Both the position numbers and the translations under genes were made by a program. Below the pieces are notes generated by a model, which ran no database searches, was not told where the DNA came from, and saw only the letters and a list, made by a program, of their open reading frames with translations. This document shows positions 39,047 to 48,416 of a stretch of DNA of 64,000 nt, piece by piece (positions within the stretch are counted from its first letter, which is position 1; every line of letters starts with the position of its first letter). The stretch is from Erythrobacter sp. WG (GTDB lineage Bacteria > Pseudomonadota > Alphaproteobacteria > Sphingomonadales > Sphingomonadaceae). Location of the stretch: the NCBI RefSeq assembly GCF_026586795.1, contig NZ_JAPFGY010000010.1:39217-103216 (forward strand). The letters are read 5' to 3'.

Positions 39047-40806
39047 TCCCCGCCGCTCCGGTCGACCAGATAGCGCAGGTCCGAGATATCGACGTCGCGC
39101 GTGTCGTCGGGTTGCACGCCGAGCATCGGGCCGATGCGCGGCACCAGCTTGCCGACGATCGGCGCCGAGGTGAAGGCGGCGGTGCGCTGGAAGCTCGAAG
39201 CGACGGTGCCCTTGGGCTCGTCGACCACCACCACCACCACGTAGCGCGGCGCATCCATCGGGAAGGCGGCGGCGAAGGAGGAGACCAGCGCGGTCTTGTT
39301 GTAGCCGCCCGCACCCGCCTTCTCGGCCGAGCCGGTCTTGCCGCCAATCCGGTAGCCCGGCGCATTGGCGCTGCGCCCGGTGCCGTAGAGCGAGATCATC
39401 CGCAGCATCTGGCGCATCTTCGAGGAGGTCGATTCCTTGAACACGCGCCGCCCCTGCGGAACATCGGCCGGTGCGAGCTTCATCAGCGTCGCCGGGCGCC
39501 AGATGCCGCCGTTGACCATCGCCGCATAGGCGGAGGCGAGGTGCAGCGGGGTCACCGCAAGGCCGTGGCCGAAGCCGACCGTCATGTTGGTGACCCGGCT
39601 CCAGGCGCCCTTGGGCCACAGCGGCTTGCCCTTGCCGGGTAGTTCGATGAACGGGCGGCGGTCCATGCCAAGGTCCATCATCGCGCGGCGCAGCTTTTCC
39701 GGGCCCAGTTCATCGGCGATCCGCGCCGTCACGGTGTTGGACGAATGGACGAGCGCCTGGGGCGCGTTGAGGCTCGGCCCCAAGGGGTGCGAATCCTTGA
39801 TCGTGCGGCGCCCGACCGGGACGGGCGCGGCGTTCCACTGGCGGCCGAGATCGCGCACCACGCCCGCATCGATGGCGGCGGCGACGGTCAGCGGCTTGAA
39901 GGTCGAGCCGAGCTCGTAGACCCCGTTGGTGGCACGGTTGAAGACATTGGGCGCCCCGGCCGCGCCGGCAGTGTTGGGATCGAACTCGGGGAGCGAGGCC
40001 ATCGCCATCACCTCGCCGGTGTCGACATCGAGCACGATGCCCGCCGCGCCCAGCGCATTCGTCGCCAGCATCCCGCGCCGCAGCTCGTCCTCGAGCGCGC
40101 CCTGCACCCTGACGTCGATCGACAGCGCCACCGGATCGGTGCGGCTGGCGCGGCTGCTGAGGCGCTCCTCGAGCACCTCCTCCATGCCGATCTTGCCGCC
40201 CTTGTTCTCGACCACGTAGCCCAGCACATGCGCGGCCAGAGTGCCCTGCGGGTAGTAGCGGTCGCTCTCGCGCGGGATCTCGAGCGCGATCTCGCCCAGC
40301 GCGAAGACGCGGTTGGCCTCTTCGGGCAGGATGCGGCGGCGCAGATAGCCGGGCTTGCCCGAGGCGAGGCGGCGGGCCATGCGCGCCTCGTCGATATCGG
40401 GGAAGATCTTCTTGAGGCCTGCGGCGACCTCTTCGGGCGAATGGACCAGCGGCGAGCCCGTGTCGCCCATCGCCGAGGGTTCGAACCACAGGGCATAGGC
40501 CGGAAAGGCACGGGCCAGCGGGGCGCCGTTGCGATCGGTGATCTCGCCGCGCGGCGGCACCATCGCCTCCTCGAGGCTGGTGCGCTGCGGGGCCTGCCCG
40601 CCGAGCCCCAGCGAGACGATCCGCAGGAGCGCGATCAGCGCGATCAGCGCGAAGCCGGCGATCAGCCACAGCACCCGCAGCCGCGCCGACCACAGCAGCT
40701 GGGCGCGCAGGGTGACGCCCGGCAGGCGCCCGGCGGGGACGACAGGGATCGCGGCGTGATGGGCAGGAGCGGAGAGGCGGGCGGGGAAGGCCGCCATCAT
40801 GTTCAT
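39043..40806 (-). CDS. ftsI: Septal transpeptidase FtsI (penicillin-binding protein 3)
   Basis: 587 residues. A basic cytoplasmic segment of about 45 residues precedes one transmembrane helix (LWLIAGFALIALIALLRIV). The pedestal domain begins VPPRGEITDRNG, and the transpeptidase domain has STFK (S301-K304), SSN (355-357) and KTG (490-492). It crosslinks septal peptidoglycan in partnership with FtsW. It is coupled to ftsL upstream and murE downstream by ATGA overlaps. Confidence 0.96.
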   Translation of the reverse strand: MNMMAAFPARLSAPAHHAAIPVVPAGRLPGVTLRAQLLWSARLRVLWLIAGFALIALIALLRIVSLGLGGQAPQRTSLEEAMVPPRGEITDRNGAPLARAFPAYALWFEPSAMGDTGSPLVHSPEEVAAGLKKIFPDIDEARMARRLASGKPGYLRRRILPEEANRVFALGEIALEIPRESDRYYPQGTLAAHVLGYVVENKGGKIGMEEVLEERLSSRASRTDPVALSIDVRVQGALEDELRRGMLATNALGAAGIVLDVDTGEVMAMASLPEFDPNTAGAAGAPNVFNRATNGVYELGSTFKPLTVAAAIDAGVVRDLGRQWNAAPVPVGRRTIKDSHPLGPSLNAPQALVHSSNTVTARIADELGPEKLRRAMMDLGMDRRPFIELPGKGKPLWPKGAWSRVTNMTVGFGHGLAVTPLHLASAYAAMVNGGIWRPATLMKLAPADVPQGRRVFKESTSSKMRQMLRMISLYGTGRSANAPGYRIGGKTGSAEKAGAGGYNKTALVSSFAAAFPMDAPRYVVVVVVDEPKGTVASSFQRTAAFTSAPIVGKLVPRIGPMLGVQPDDTRDVDISDLRYLVDRSGGE

Positions 40807-41378
40807 TCGCCGCCACCCTTGCCCGCGGCCGGGGCGGTGTTGGCAAAGCGCGGCGTTTCGGCCCGGGCCGGACGGATCGGCGAGGCTTCGATCAGGAAGT
40901 CGCCGAAGGCCTGGGTGAAGACCGCGCCCGCATCCTTCTCGCTCCCCGCCGAGGCAAGCGTGACCTTCGCGCCCGACACCGGCGAGCGCATCGGCGCATC
41001 GGGCGCGGCGGCGGCCGGGCCGCCGGCAGCGTCGCTGCTCTCGGCGCGGGCCAGGCGGATCGGCGCGGGCCCGCCGGGGCCGCGCACCTCGCCGAGGCTC
41101 GCGAGCTGGCGCTCCCCGTCGAGGAACTGCCCGGCGCGCGGCGCGTCGTAGCCGAACTCGACCTGGTTCCACTCGGCGAGCTGGCGCTGGCTGGCGCGGG
41201 TCTCGAACTCGGTCTCGAGCAGCAGCTTCTCGCGCTGCAAGGCGATCAGCTGGCGTTCGGCGAGCAGCACCTCGCTCTTCACCGCGTGCACCTTGAAGCT
41301 GAGCACGATCACCACGACGAGACAGATCGCGAGAACCGCGACCCATCCCAGCGACCGGGCCTGAGAGCTGTTCATCAT
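40803..41378 (-). CDS. ftsL: FtsL-like bitopic division protein
   Basis: 191 residues. A short cytoplasmic start, one transmembrane helix ([22 protein letters not shown]) and a coiled-coil stretch ([22 protein letters not shown]) give the FtsL layout. The gene sits between rsmH and ftsI, the standard ftsL place. The ~100 residues after the coiled coil are low complexity, rich in Ala and Pro, making it longer than E. coli FtsL (121). FtsL is poorly conserved, so position and topology carry the assignment. Confidence 0.88.
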   Translation of the reverse strand: MMNSSQARSLGWVAVLAICLVVVIVLSFKVHAVKSEVLLAERQLIALQREKLLLETEFETRASQRQLAEWNQVEFGYDAPRAGQFLDGERQLASLGEVRGPGGPAPIRLARAESSDAAGGPAAAAPDAPMRSPVSGAKVTLASAGSEKDAGAVFTQAFGDFLIEASPIRPARAETPRFANTAPAAGKGGGE

Positions 41379-42319
41379 GCGGCGAGGCTCCTCGGGGCTG
41401 CGTGAGTGCGAACGGCGTGACGCAAGGTGGACGACCGGGCGCGCGGGTTGCGCGCGATCTCTGCCTCACCCGGGCGTATAGCCTTGGAAACCTGTGCGAA
41501 CGTAGGCGCGGGACCGGGGATTTCCCCCGGCAGATGGCGCGAGACGGCTCGGCCTGCCGCAGAAGCGCTGCGCAGGAACTGCTTGACGATGCGATCTTCC
41601 AGAGAGTGGAAGCTGACCACCGCCAGCACGCCGCCGGGCACCAGCAGCGCCTCGGCGGCGGCAAGGCCCGCCTCGAGCTCGCCCAATTCGTCGTTCACAT
41701 GGATGCGCACCGCCTGGAAGGTGCGGGTCGCCGGGTCCTTCTTGTCGTGCGGGCGGTGGCCGAGCGCGCGGCGCACCACGCGGGCAAGCTCGCCGGTGGT
41801 CGCCAGCGGGCGCGCGGCGACGATCGCGCGGGCGACCCGGCGCGACTGGCGCTCCTCGCCGTAACGGTAGAGCACGTCGGCGATCACCTCGACGTCGGCG
41901 GTGTTGAGGAAATCCGCCGCGCTCTCCCCCTCCCGGCTCATGCGCATATCGAGCGGGCCGTCGTGCATGAAGGCAAAGCCCCGCTCGCCCTGGTCGAGCT
42001 GCATCGAGGAGACGCCGATATCCATGACCACGCCATCGACCTGGGCGATGCCGATGGCGGCGAGTTCGTCGCGCATCGCCGAGAAGCGCGCCGGGTGGAG
42101 CGCGAGGCGCCCCGCGTAGCGGGCGACGAGCGCCCCGCCAGCGGCCACGGCATCGGGATCGCGGTCGAAGGCATGGACCTGCGCGCCCGCCTCGAGCAGC
42201 GCGGTCGTGTAGCCGCCGGCGCCGAACGTCGCATCGACGATGGTCAGCCCCTCGCGCGGGGCCAGCGCGGCGAGCACCTCGTCGAGCAGCACGGGGATGT
42301 GCGGGGCTTCCTGGCTCAT
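41375..42319 (-). CDS. rsmH: 16S rRNA (cytosine1402-N4)-methyltransferase RsmH
   Basis: 314 residues. The SAM-binding start is [13 protein letters not shown] then [35 protein letters not shown] and [14 protein letters not shown] are signatures of the MraW/RsmH family. It methylates C1402 in the decoding centre of 16S rRNA. ATG 42319 overlaps mraZ and its stop overlaps ftsL, so translation is probably coupled. Confidence 0.97.
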   Translation of the reverse strand: MSQEAPHIPVLLDEVLAALAPREGLTIVDATFGAGGYTTALLEAGAQVHAFDRDPDAVAAGGALVARYAGRLALHPARFSAMRDELAAIGIAQVDGVVMDIGVSSMQLDQGERGFAFMHDGPLDMRMSREGESAADFLNTADVEVIADVLYRYGEERQSRRVARAIVAARPLATTGELARVVRRALGHRPHDKKDPATRTFQAVRIHVNDELGELEAGLAAAEALLVPGGVLAVVSFHSLEDRIVKQFLRSASAAGRAVSRHLPGEIPGPAPTFAQVSKAIRPGEAEIARNPRARSSTLRHAVRTHAAPRSLAA

Positions 42320-42813
42320 TGCGCCGCCCCCTTCCGGGCGCTTGCCATCAGCGCCTCGCAGGCGGCCTGCGCGCCCTTCCATTCCGGCCCCATGCGCTTC
42401 AGCGCCTCGGGCGCCCAGACGAAGAAGAAGTCGCCGGCAGCGTGGAAATAGAGCCCGTCGTCGACCTGGCCGAGCCCGCGCAGGTGCTCGGGCATGACGA
42501 AGCGGCCGCTGTCGTCGAAGGTCACCTGGAGGAAGCCGAACAGCTGCTGGGCGCGCACGTCGCGGTCGAAGGAGGCATCGCCGAGGCGGATCGCGCGCTC
42601 CTCCTCGCGGTCGAGCTGCTGGTTCAACTGGTCGCGGCGGGACAGGCCGAAGCCGATCAGGCAGTCGAACTTGCCGTGCGAGGTGAGGCACAGGATGCGG
42701 TTGCCGCCCGAGCTTTCCTTGACCGCCTTGCGGAACTCGGAAGGGAGGACAAAACGGCCCTTCTCGCCCGCGGGCGAGTAGGCTTGGCCGTTATATCCCA
42801 CAAATGCAGACAC
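42316..42813 (-). CDS. mraZ: Transcriptional regulator MraZ
   Basis: 165 residues made of two SpoVT-AbrB-type repeats: [14 protein letters not shown] at residues ~18-31 and [14 protein letters not shown] in the second half. MraZ forms a ring that binds direct repeats upstream of its own operon and represses the dcw cluster. The GTG at 42813 (starting [11 protein letters not shown]) gives the usual N-terminus; no strong ribosome site is seen. It is the first gene of the 19-kb minus-strand cluster. Confidence 0.93.
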   Translation of the reverse strand: MSAFVGYNGQAYSPAGEKGRFVLPSEFRKAVKESSGGNRILCLTSHGKFDCLIGFGLSRRDQLNQQLDREEERAIRLGDASFDRDVRAQQLFGFLQVTFDDSGRFVMPEHLRGLGQVDDGLYFHAAGDFFFVWAPEALKRMGPEWKGAQAACEALMASARKGAAQ

Positions 42814-43215
42814 GTGCCTGCCGTCCCCTCTATCCCCCGCGAGGGGCCCACCAGCCCCTTCGCGCGCACTGATGCACTCGCTTTCCCCCCGGACACGCCT
42901 CCCCCGCACCGGCCGCACGTGTGCGGCACGGTCGCCCGGTCGCTCGGACCCAGCGAAAGACATTCAGGCGTGTCTGATGGACCCCGGTCATATCGGGGAA
43001 GGCGCGGGGATGGAAGGGTTTTTTGAGGGATTTCGCGGGAAATTTCGGTAAGTGCCTGTTATTAAATCAGGTTATTCTCCCCGCTGCGCCTTCGAGAGAC
43101 GCTGCTGCCCTGCGGACTCCCCGTGCGAATCCGGATCGTCCCGCCGTTTCCCCGCGATTTCCCGCGCGTCCCCGGCCGCCGAGTCCCCGGCGTCCCGCGA
43201 TTTCCCGCAGACCGT
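42814..43215 (-). promoter_or_regulatory. 402-bp gene-free region upstream of mraZ (probable dcw promoter region)
   Basis: No convincing gene lies here. It holds a perfect 7-2-7 palindrome (GCCGCACGTGTGCGGC, about 42912-42927), a small hairpin CCCCG...CGGGG near 42982-43000, a T/A-richer patch (43020-43080) fit for a promoter, and two identical 15-mers CCCGCGATTTCCCGC at 43151-43165 and 43194-43208. Their 9-base core recurs inverted at 43035-43043. Read on the minus strand the 15-mer is GCGGGAAATCGCGGG, i.e. GCGGGA-type repeats ten bases apart, recalling MraZ operators, although far from the start codon. Confidence 0.5.
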
Positions 43216-44022
43216 TCATCCGACCGCCTCCAGCACCACGGCGCGCAGCACGGCGCCGTTTTCGCCGGCGAGCTCGGGATGTTCGAACAGCGCGGCGTCG
43301 GCGATCAGCGTCACCTGCCCCTTGCCCACCCGGCACACCGCGATGCGCGCCGCGTGCCGCACACAGGCCTTGCCCGCCGCGCCCGGCAGCAGTGCGATGC
43401 TCCCCGGCCAGGCATAGGGCAGCCCCGCCCCGCCCGGCAGGGTGTCGGTGCCCGTTGCCGCAGCGTCGTCGGTGTCGGGAAGCGGCGCCGCGATGCTCAT
43501 GCCCCAGCGCGCCACCACCGGGGGGATGATCGCGCTTCCCGGCGGATGGCGCGGGTCCACGATCGGCAGGTCGTAGTCCCCGGTCAGCAGCGGATCGAGC
43601 ACCATCAGCAGGCGCCCCCCGCCCCGCACCCAGTCGTCGAGCGCGACATTGTCGGCGGGCGACAGCCCGCGCGGCTGGATCACCGCGAGGCGCGCAAGGC
43701 CTGCCAGCGGATCGGTCGGCGGCGCGCCGGGGGCAAGCGCGGGAATGCGCGAGAGGGTGTCGAGCGGCTCGAGCGTGAAGGCGCGCTCCAGGGCTGCGCG
43801 CTGCCATGGCACCGCGGCGGTGCCGGCGGCAATCGCGGCGACGTCCGCGCCGAGCGGATGATAGAGCGGAAGGCCCGTCAACAGCCCGAGCCGGGGGCGG
43901 GTCGCGGGCGCCGTCTCGGCCGGCGCGGCAGCGGCCGAGCCCGTCTCCGACGGCGCGGCCCGGCACCCTGCCAGCAGCGCGATCAGCGCGGCGGCGGCGA
44001 TGCTAGCGCGACGGGGCGACAT
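43216..44022 (-). CDS. Predicted lipoprotein, GldG/DUF4350-like
   Basis: 268 residues. The signal ends in a lipobox (ALIALLAGCRAA). The body looks like the periplasmic alpha/beta domain of GldG-type or DUF4350 proteins: LGLLTGLPLYHPLGADVAAI, VIQPRGLSPADNVALDDWVRGGGRLLMVLDPLL, and an end strand VTLIADAALFEHPELAG. These resemble glutamine-amidotransferase-like folds without catalytic residues. It is last in a cysK-led transcript (its start lies 20 bases inside the preceding gene). Role unknown. Confidence 0.72.
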   Translation of the reverse strand: MSPRRASIAAAALIALLAGCRAAPSETGSAAAAPAETAPATRPRLGLLTGLPLYHPLGADVAAIAAGTAAVPWQRAALERAFTLEPLDTLSRIPALAPGAPPTDPLAGLARLAVIQPRGLSPADNVALDDWVRGGGRLLMVLDPLLTGDYDLPIVDPRHPPGSAIIPPVVARWGMSIAAPLPDTDDAAATGTDTLPGGAGLPYAWPGSIALLPGAAGKACVRHAARIAVCRVGKGQVTLIADAALFEHPELAGENGAVLRAVVLEAVG

Positions 44023-44413
44023 TGCCGGGCGCCGCGCCCGGCGGGGGCAGGTCGAGCGGCGCTACGCTCGGCGAGGGGCTCGGCGGGATCGCCATGTCGG
44101 GCACCACGCCCGCATCGGCGAGCGGGTTGGCCCCGGCGGCGGGCGGCCCCGGCTCGGTGGTCGGCGCTGCCTCCGGCACGGCCAGCCGGTCGGTCTTTTC
44201 GACCTGCCCGCCGATGATGCTGGCGAGGCCGACGAGCAGCACCATCGCCCCGATCCCGAACAGCCCGACCTGCACGCGCTGCACCGCCTCGGCCCGGGCG
44301 AGGCCGGCGGCGGGAAGCTCCACCTCGGCGGCAGGCGCCTCGCTCGCGGCCGAATGGAACAAGGTGCGCTGGTTGAGGCGCAACAGCTTTTCGCGCAGCG
44401 AGAGCCGGCTCAT
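44003..44413 (-). CDS. Small single-pass membrane protein of unknown function
   Basis: 136 residues. A basic N-terminus (SRLSLREKLLRLNQRTLF), one transmembrane helix (VGLFGIGAMVLLVGLASII) at about residues 49-67 and a Pro/Ala-rich periplasmic tail. No enzymatic motif. The ATG overlaps the cysK stop (ATGA) and the stop lies inside the next lipoprotein gene, so the pair probably act together at the envelope. I do not recognise a family. Confidence 0.65.
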   Translation of the reverse strand: MSRLSLREKLLRLNQRTLFHSAASEAPAAEVELPAAGLARAEAVQRVQVGLFGIGAMVLLVGLASIIGGQVEKTDRLAVPEAAPTTEPGPPAAGANPLADAGVVPDMAIPPSPSPSVAPLDLPPPGAAPGNVAPSR

Positions 44414-45450
44414 GCCGCCGCCTCCACGCCGGGCGCGGGGGTGCGCGCCAGCCAGTCGAACACCGGCAGGCCCTTCGCCGCCAGCCATTCGGGGTTGTAG
44501 AGGGTGGACAGGTAGCGGAAGCCCGTGTCGCACAGGATCGTCACCACCTGCGGCCTCTCGCGCCCCTCGGCGACCAGTTCCCGGCCCAGCGCCACCGCGC
44601 CCGCGACGTTGATCCCGCTGGAGAGGCCGAGGCACAGCCCCTCCTCGCGCAGCAGCCGGGCGACCCAGACGAGGCCCTCCTCGTCGCTGATCCGGTATTG
44701 CGTGTCGATCGGCGCGCCCTCGAGATTGGCGGTGATCCGCCCCTGCCCGATCCCCTCGGCGACCGAGGAGCCCTCTGCCCGCAGCTCGCCGTGAGCAAAG
44801 TAGTTGTAGAGCGCCGCCCCGTGCGGATCGGTAAGCGCGATGCGGATGTCGGGGCTCTTCTCCTTCAGCCCCATGCCCACCCCGGCGATCGTCCCGCCGG
44901 TGCCCGCCGCGCAAGTGAAGCCGTCGATCCGTCCGCCGGTCTGCTCCCAGATTTCCTGCGAGGTGCCCTCGATATGGGCCTTGCGATTGGCGACATTGTC
45001 GAACTGCCCGGCCCACACCGCCCCCGGCATCTCCTCTGCCATGCGGCGCGAGACGTGCTGGAAATGGCCGGGATCGGAATATTTGGTCGGCGGGACGAGC
45101 ACCAGCTGCGCTCCCAGCGCACGCAGGGTGTCCATCTTCTCCTTGGACTGGTTGTCGGGCATGACGATGATCGTCCGGTAGCCCAGCGCATTGGCGACCA
45201 GCGCGATGCCGATGCCGGTGTTGCCGGCCGTCCCTTCGATCACCGTGCCGCCGGGCTTCAGTTCGCCCCGGCTTTCCGCGTCGCGGATCATCCACAGGGC
45301 GGCGCGATCCTTGACCGAAGAGCCGGGATTGGCGAATTCGCACTTCCCCCAGATGTCGCAGCCGGCCTCTGCGGAAGGGCCCGCAAGGCGGACGAGCGGG
45401 GTGTTGCCGATAAGCGCGAGGGTATCGCCAAAGGGGCGGGTGATGTTCAT
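44410..45450 (-). CDS. cysK: Cysteine synthase (O-acetylserine sulfhydrylase)
   Basis: 346 residues of the fold-type II PLP family. The PLP lysine is K47 in NPGSSVKDRAA; EGTAGNTGIGIALVA binds substrate and PAAGTGGTIAG-type CAAGTGGTIAGVG holds the phosphate. It makes cysteine from O-acetylserine and sulfide, using the product of CysI encoded elsewhere in the window. NQSKEKMDTLRALGA and the length, slightly above E. coli CysK, fit the CysK1-like subgroup. ATG 45450 was chosen over an upstream in-frame start. Confidence 0.93.
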   Translation of the reverse strand: MNITRPFGDTLALIGNTPLVRLAGPSAEAGCDIWGKCEFANPGSSVKDRAALWMIRDAESRGELKPGGTVIEGTAGNTGIGIALVANALGYRTIIVMPDNQSKEKMDTLRALGAQLVLVPPTKYSDPGHFQHVSRRMAEEMPGAVWAGQFDNVANRKAHIEGTSQEIWEQTGGRIDGFTCAAGTGGTIAGVGMGLKEKSPDIRIALTDPHGAALYNYFAHGELRAEGSSVAEGIGQGRITANLEGAPIDTQYRISDEEGLVWVARLLREEGLCLGLSSGINVAGAVALGRELVAEGRERPQVVTILCDTGFRYLSTLYNPEWLAAKGLPVFDWLARTPAPGVEAAA

Positions 45451-45522
45451 GGGGGCGAAGGTAGGCGCTGAGGCCGCGCGGGGCAATGACCTAGGCAAGG
45501 AGGCCTTGCGCAGCTGGCCGCA

Positions 45523-45897
45523 TCAAGCCAGCGCCAGCACCGCCTCCACGTCGCTGCCCTCGGCGAGCTTTTCGGCCTTGCGCACCGCGGCCTTGAGCGG
45601 AAGCATCCAGCCGCCATGCGCCTTGGAGGGAAACAGCGAGGTCCGCCAGGTCGTCGCGCCGATCGTCGCCTCGATCCGCACCGAGCCCCAGGCATCGGCC
45701 CTCGCCGCCGCCGAACGGATCGCCTGCGCGGTCTCGCCGGCGATGATCAGGAAATACCACGAGCCCTTGGCCGGCGCGCCGTCGCTGCCCTGCCACAGCC
45801 AGACCGGGCCTTTCACCGTCCACGGCCCGGCCGCGGCGGAGCCCTCCGGCACGTGGCCCAGCTCGTCGCGCAGGAAACGGGCGAGCTCGGCGTCCAA
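45523..45897 (-). CDS. DUF1905-family protein
   Basis: 124 residues. GSWYFLIIAGETAQAIR, GSVRIEATIGATTWRTSLFPS and GGWMLPLKAAVRKAEKLAEGS follow the DUF1905 pattern, a small beta-barrel family of unknown function. The start is uncertain: TTG at 45897 is the best candidate and no ATG lies early in the frame. It is 19 bases after the ferredoxin gene on the same strand, so probably co-transcribed. Confidence 0.75.
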   Translation of the reverse strand: MDAELARFLRDELGHVPEGSAAAGPWTVKGPVWLWQGSDGAPAKGSWYFLIIAGETAQAIRSAAARADAWGSVRIEATIGATTWRTSLFPSKAHGGWMLPLKAAVRKAEKLAEGSDVEAVLALA

Positions 45898-45916
45898 AAC
45901 CGACGTCCCGACGCGC

Positions 45917-46234
45917 TCAGTCTTCCGGGGCGATGGTGACGTGCAGCCCGTCGAGATCGCTGGTGAAGGGGATCTGGCACGACAGGCGGCTGGTGGCCAC
46001 GCGGTGATCGGAGGATTCGAGGAGGTCGTCCTCGTCCTCGCTCATCTTCGGCAACCTGTCGGCGAAGGCCGGGTCGACGACCACGTGGCAGGTCGCGCAC
46101 GAACAGCACCCGCCGCACAGCGCCAGAAGCTCGTCGAAGCCGTTGTCGCGGATCGCTTCCATCACCGTGAGGCCGTCTGCGACCTCGATCTCGCTGGTGG
46201 CGCCTTCGCGGGTGGTGACGACCAGTCTGGGCAT
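45917..46234 (-). CDS. 2Fe-2S ferredoxin (adrenodoxin type)
   Basis: 105 residues. The cluster ligands C40-x5-C46-x2-C49 and C86 give the adrenodoxin/ISC-ferredoxin spacing (C-x5-C-x2-C-x36-C). The beta-grasp start [18 protein letters not shown] and the acidic [10 protein letters not shown] helix, which binds partner reductases, are visible. Likely partners are cytochrome P450s or iron-sulfur assembly; no P450 gene is nearby. ATG 46234 was chosen to begin at the first strand. Confidence 0.9.
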   Translation of the reverse strand: MPRLVVTTREGATSEIEVADGLTVMEAIRDNGFDELLALCGGCCSCATCHVVVDPAFADRLPKMSEDEDDLLESSDHRVATSRLSCQIPFTSDLDGLHVTIAPED

Positions 46235-46341
46235 GGAGCTCGGTTCCTCTTCGATGGATTGAGCGCACGACAAGGCGCTGTGCGTTTGCGGCACGGCTGC
46301 TAAGGGACTTGGCCGCGCAAGGCAAGTTGAGGAAAGTGCCC

Positions 46342-46959
46342 ATGGGACTGACGGCGGAAAAGTTGCGCGGCGATCTCGATGCGCTGGGCGCGCGAGAGCC
46401 GGCGGTGGCGGCGGCGCTGGAGCGGGTCGGCTACCCCGAGCCGCGTCTGCGCGAGCGCGGTTTCATCACCCTGTTGCGCACCATCGTCGGCCAGCAGGTC
46501 TCGGTCGCGGCGGCGGCCTCGATGTGGCGGAAGCTGGAGGCGGAGCTGGGCGAGGGCTTTACGCCGGAATGCCTGCTGGAGCGCGACTTCGACACCCTGC
46601 GCGCCTGCGGGCTGTCGCGCCAGAAGCAGTCCTATGCGCGCTCGCTGTGCGCGCTGGTGGCAGCCGGCGAACTGGACCTCCACGCGCTGCCCGCGGACGA
46701 CGAGGAGGCGATCGCGCTCCTCACCCGCATCAAGGGCATCGGGCGCTGGTCGGCGGAAATCTACCTGCTCTTCGCCGAAGGCCGCCCCGACATCTGGCCC
46801 GCGGGCGACCTCGCGGTGCAGGAGGGGGTGAAGCGGCTGCTGGGCTTGGAGGAGCGCCCGGCGGAGAAGGCGACGCGCGCGCTGGCCGAAGGCTGGTCGC
46901 CGCAGAGGGGGGCGATGGCGATCTTCACCTGGCACTACTACGCCAACCCGGCGATGTGA
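46342..46959 (+). CDS. DNA-3-methyladenine glycosylase II (AlkA-type, HhH-GPD)
   Basis: 205 residues. The helix-hairpin-helix is [18 protein letters not shown], followed by the catalytic aspartate D156 in [30 protein letters not shown] is the usual N-terminal signature. It excises alkylated bases such as 3-methyladenine. It lacks AlkA's N-terminal beta domain, as in many short bacterial members. ATG 46342 follows a GAGGAAAG site. It is divergent from the ferredoxin gene. Confidence 0.92.
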   Translation: MGLTAEKLRGDLDALGAREPAVAAALERVGYPEPRLRERGFITLLRTIVGQQVSVAAAASMWRKLEAELGEGFTPECLLERDFDTLRACGLSRQKQSYARSLCALVAAGELDLHALPADDEEAIALLTRIKGIGRWSAEIYLLFAEGRPDIWPAGDLAVQEGVKRLLGLEERPAEKATRALAEGWSPQRGAMAIFTWHYYANPAM

Positions 46960-47263
46960 TGGCGGGTCCGCTGGTCGCGTTTGCAGCCCGGAAGCTGCCG
47001 TTCAGGAACCGAGCCCAATCCAGCATTCCCCGTCACCCCAGCGATAGCTGGGGCCTAGGGCCACAAAATGCGGTGCTTGCCGACCTGGGTCCCAGCTTTC
47101 GCCGGGATGACGAGAACGGCAGAAAACCACCCCGTTGCGGTCATTCGCACCCCATTTGCACCGCACCGAAACCTGCCGCTATGCAATCGCCCCACTCTCC
47201 CTGCTGACAAGCCTGTCAGTCCGCTCTAGGTAAGTTGCAAACAGCAATCCGAGAGGGGACCCC
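46960..47263. other. 304-bp gene-free region with a family B repeat
   Basis: Between alkA and the SDR gene. It holds the family B palindromic repeat at 47031-47116. The last 140 bases are less GC-rich and carry GAGAGGGG ahead of the SDR ATG, so the SDR promoter is probably in 47120-47230. No open frame here is convincing. Confidence 0.6.
47031..47116 (-). repeat. Family B palindromic repeat, copy 2 (intergenic)
   Basis: The reverse complement aligns with 7088-7171 over its full length; both carry GGCCCTAGGCCCCAGCT and end GCTGGGGTGACGG. The two palindromic arms (CCCCAGCGATAGCTGGGG and CCCAGCTTTCGCCGGG) have partly compensating changes, which suggests selection for structure or recent spread. 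Confidence 0.85.
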
Positions 47264-48067
47264 ATGACACAGCGCTCCATCTTCATCACCGGCGGCGGGT
47301 CGGGAATCGGCCGGGCGAGCGCGCAGCTGTTCGCGGCGCGGGGCTGGTTCGTGGGGGTCGCCGACATCAACGAGGCCGGGATGCAGGAGACGCTCGTCGG
47401 AATCGCGGGCGAAGCCAAGTGGGCGGGCCGCCTCGACGTGCGCGACCGGGCGGCGTGGGACGAGAGCCTCGCCGCCTTCGCCGCGGCGGCAGGCGGGCGG
47501 ATCGACGCGGTGGTGAACAATGCCGGGATCGGCACCGGCGGGTCGCTCGCCGAGCTCGACCCCGAGGAGATCGACCGCTGCCTCGACATCAATCTGAAGG
47601 GCGTGCTCTACGGCGCGCAGGCGGCCTACCCCTATCTGAAAGCCACCGCCCCCGGCTCGGCCCTCGTCAACATGGCGAGCGCTGCGGGCATCGCGGGATC
47701 GGCGGGGATGAGCGTCTATTGCGCCACAAAGTTCGGGGTGCGCGCGGTCAGTGAGAGCCTCGATGCCGAATGGGCGCCTGACCGCATCACCGTCGCCTCG
47801 GTGTGCCCCGCCTTCATCGACACCCCGCTCCTCAACGGCACGGGAAATCGCAAGTCGAACGAGCAGATCCGCGACCGGGTCAAGGCCGCAGGGCTCGAGA
47901 TCAGCCCTGTCAGCCATGTCGCCGAGGCTGTCTGGGAGGCGGTGCACGGCACGAAGCTCGACTACTTCGTGGGCCCGACCTCCAGGCGCATGGCCTTCGC
48001 CAAGCGGTGGATGCCGGGCAAGGTCAGGAAGCAGCTCAGGAACAGCCTCAGGCCGCTAGGCCAGTAA
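47264..48067 (+). CDS. Short-chain dehydrogenase/reductase (SDR)
   Basis: 267 residues, classical SDR. The cofactor site [15 protein letters not shown] favours NAD(P), NNAGIG is the structural motif and YCATKFG holds the catalytic Tyr-Lys, with Ser in NMASAAG. ADINEAG after the second strand has an acidic residue, which favours NAD. The substrate is unknown. The C-terminus is basic and extended. Its last 12 bases overlap the convergent phhB gene. Confidence 0.9.
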   Translation: MTQRSIFITGGGSGIGRASAQLFAARGWFVGVADINEAGMQETLVGIAGEAKWAGRLDVRDRAAWDESLAAFAAAAGGRIDAVVNNAGIGTGGSLAELDPEEIDRCLDINLKGVLYGAQAAYPYLKATAPGSALVNMASAAGIAGSAGMSVYCATKFGVRAVSESLDAEWAPDRITVASVCPAFIDTPLLNGTGNRKSNEQIRDRVKAAGLEISPVSHVAEAVWEAVHGTKLDYFVGPTSRRMAFAKRWMPGKVRKQLRNSLRPLGQ

Positions 48068-48349
48068 GGCATCCATCGCCGCCGCCATCTTCGCGTCGCG
48101 CGCCGAGAGCCCGCCCGCGTCGTGGGTGGTAAGCGTCACCTCCACCCGGTTGTAGACGTTGAACCATTCGGGGTGATGGTCCTGCGCCTCGGCGAGGAGG
48201 GCCACGCGGTTCATGAAGCCCCAGGCCTCGGAGAAGTCCTTGAACCGGAAGGTCCGGGCAATCGCCTTGCCCTCGCGGGCGAGCATCCATTCGGGGTGCG
48301 CGGCGAGCAGCGCGGCGACGTCGTCGGGGGTCAGTTCGGCAACGGACAT
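48056..48349 (-). CDS. phhB: Pterin-4a-carbinolamine dehydratase
   Basis: 97 residues. [25 protein letters not shown] is followed by the catalytic histidine signature [24 protein letters not shown] of the PCD/DCoH family. It recycles 4a-hydroxytetrahydropterin formed by phenylalanine hydroxylase; no phhA is in the window. Convergent with the SDR gene and divergent from ccmA, with 67 bases between the two starts. Confidence 0.94.
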   Translation of the reverse strand: MSVAELTPDDVAALLAAHPEWMLAREGKAIARTFRFKDFSEAWGFMNRVALLAEAQDHHPEWFNVYNRVEVTLTTHDAGGLSARDAKMAAAMDALLA

Positions 48350-48416
48350 GAGGGCACTTCCTGCAAAAAGGGGTTCGCTTGTCGGCTCGGGGGCTTTTCC
48401 CTAAGGCTGCGGGCCA

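Noticed and set aside
42912..42927. CACGTG-centred palindrome upstream of mraZ as a third parS
   Set aside because: Flanking bases are GCCG/CGGC and do not match TGTTT/AAACA, so ParB specificity is not met.
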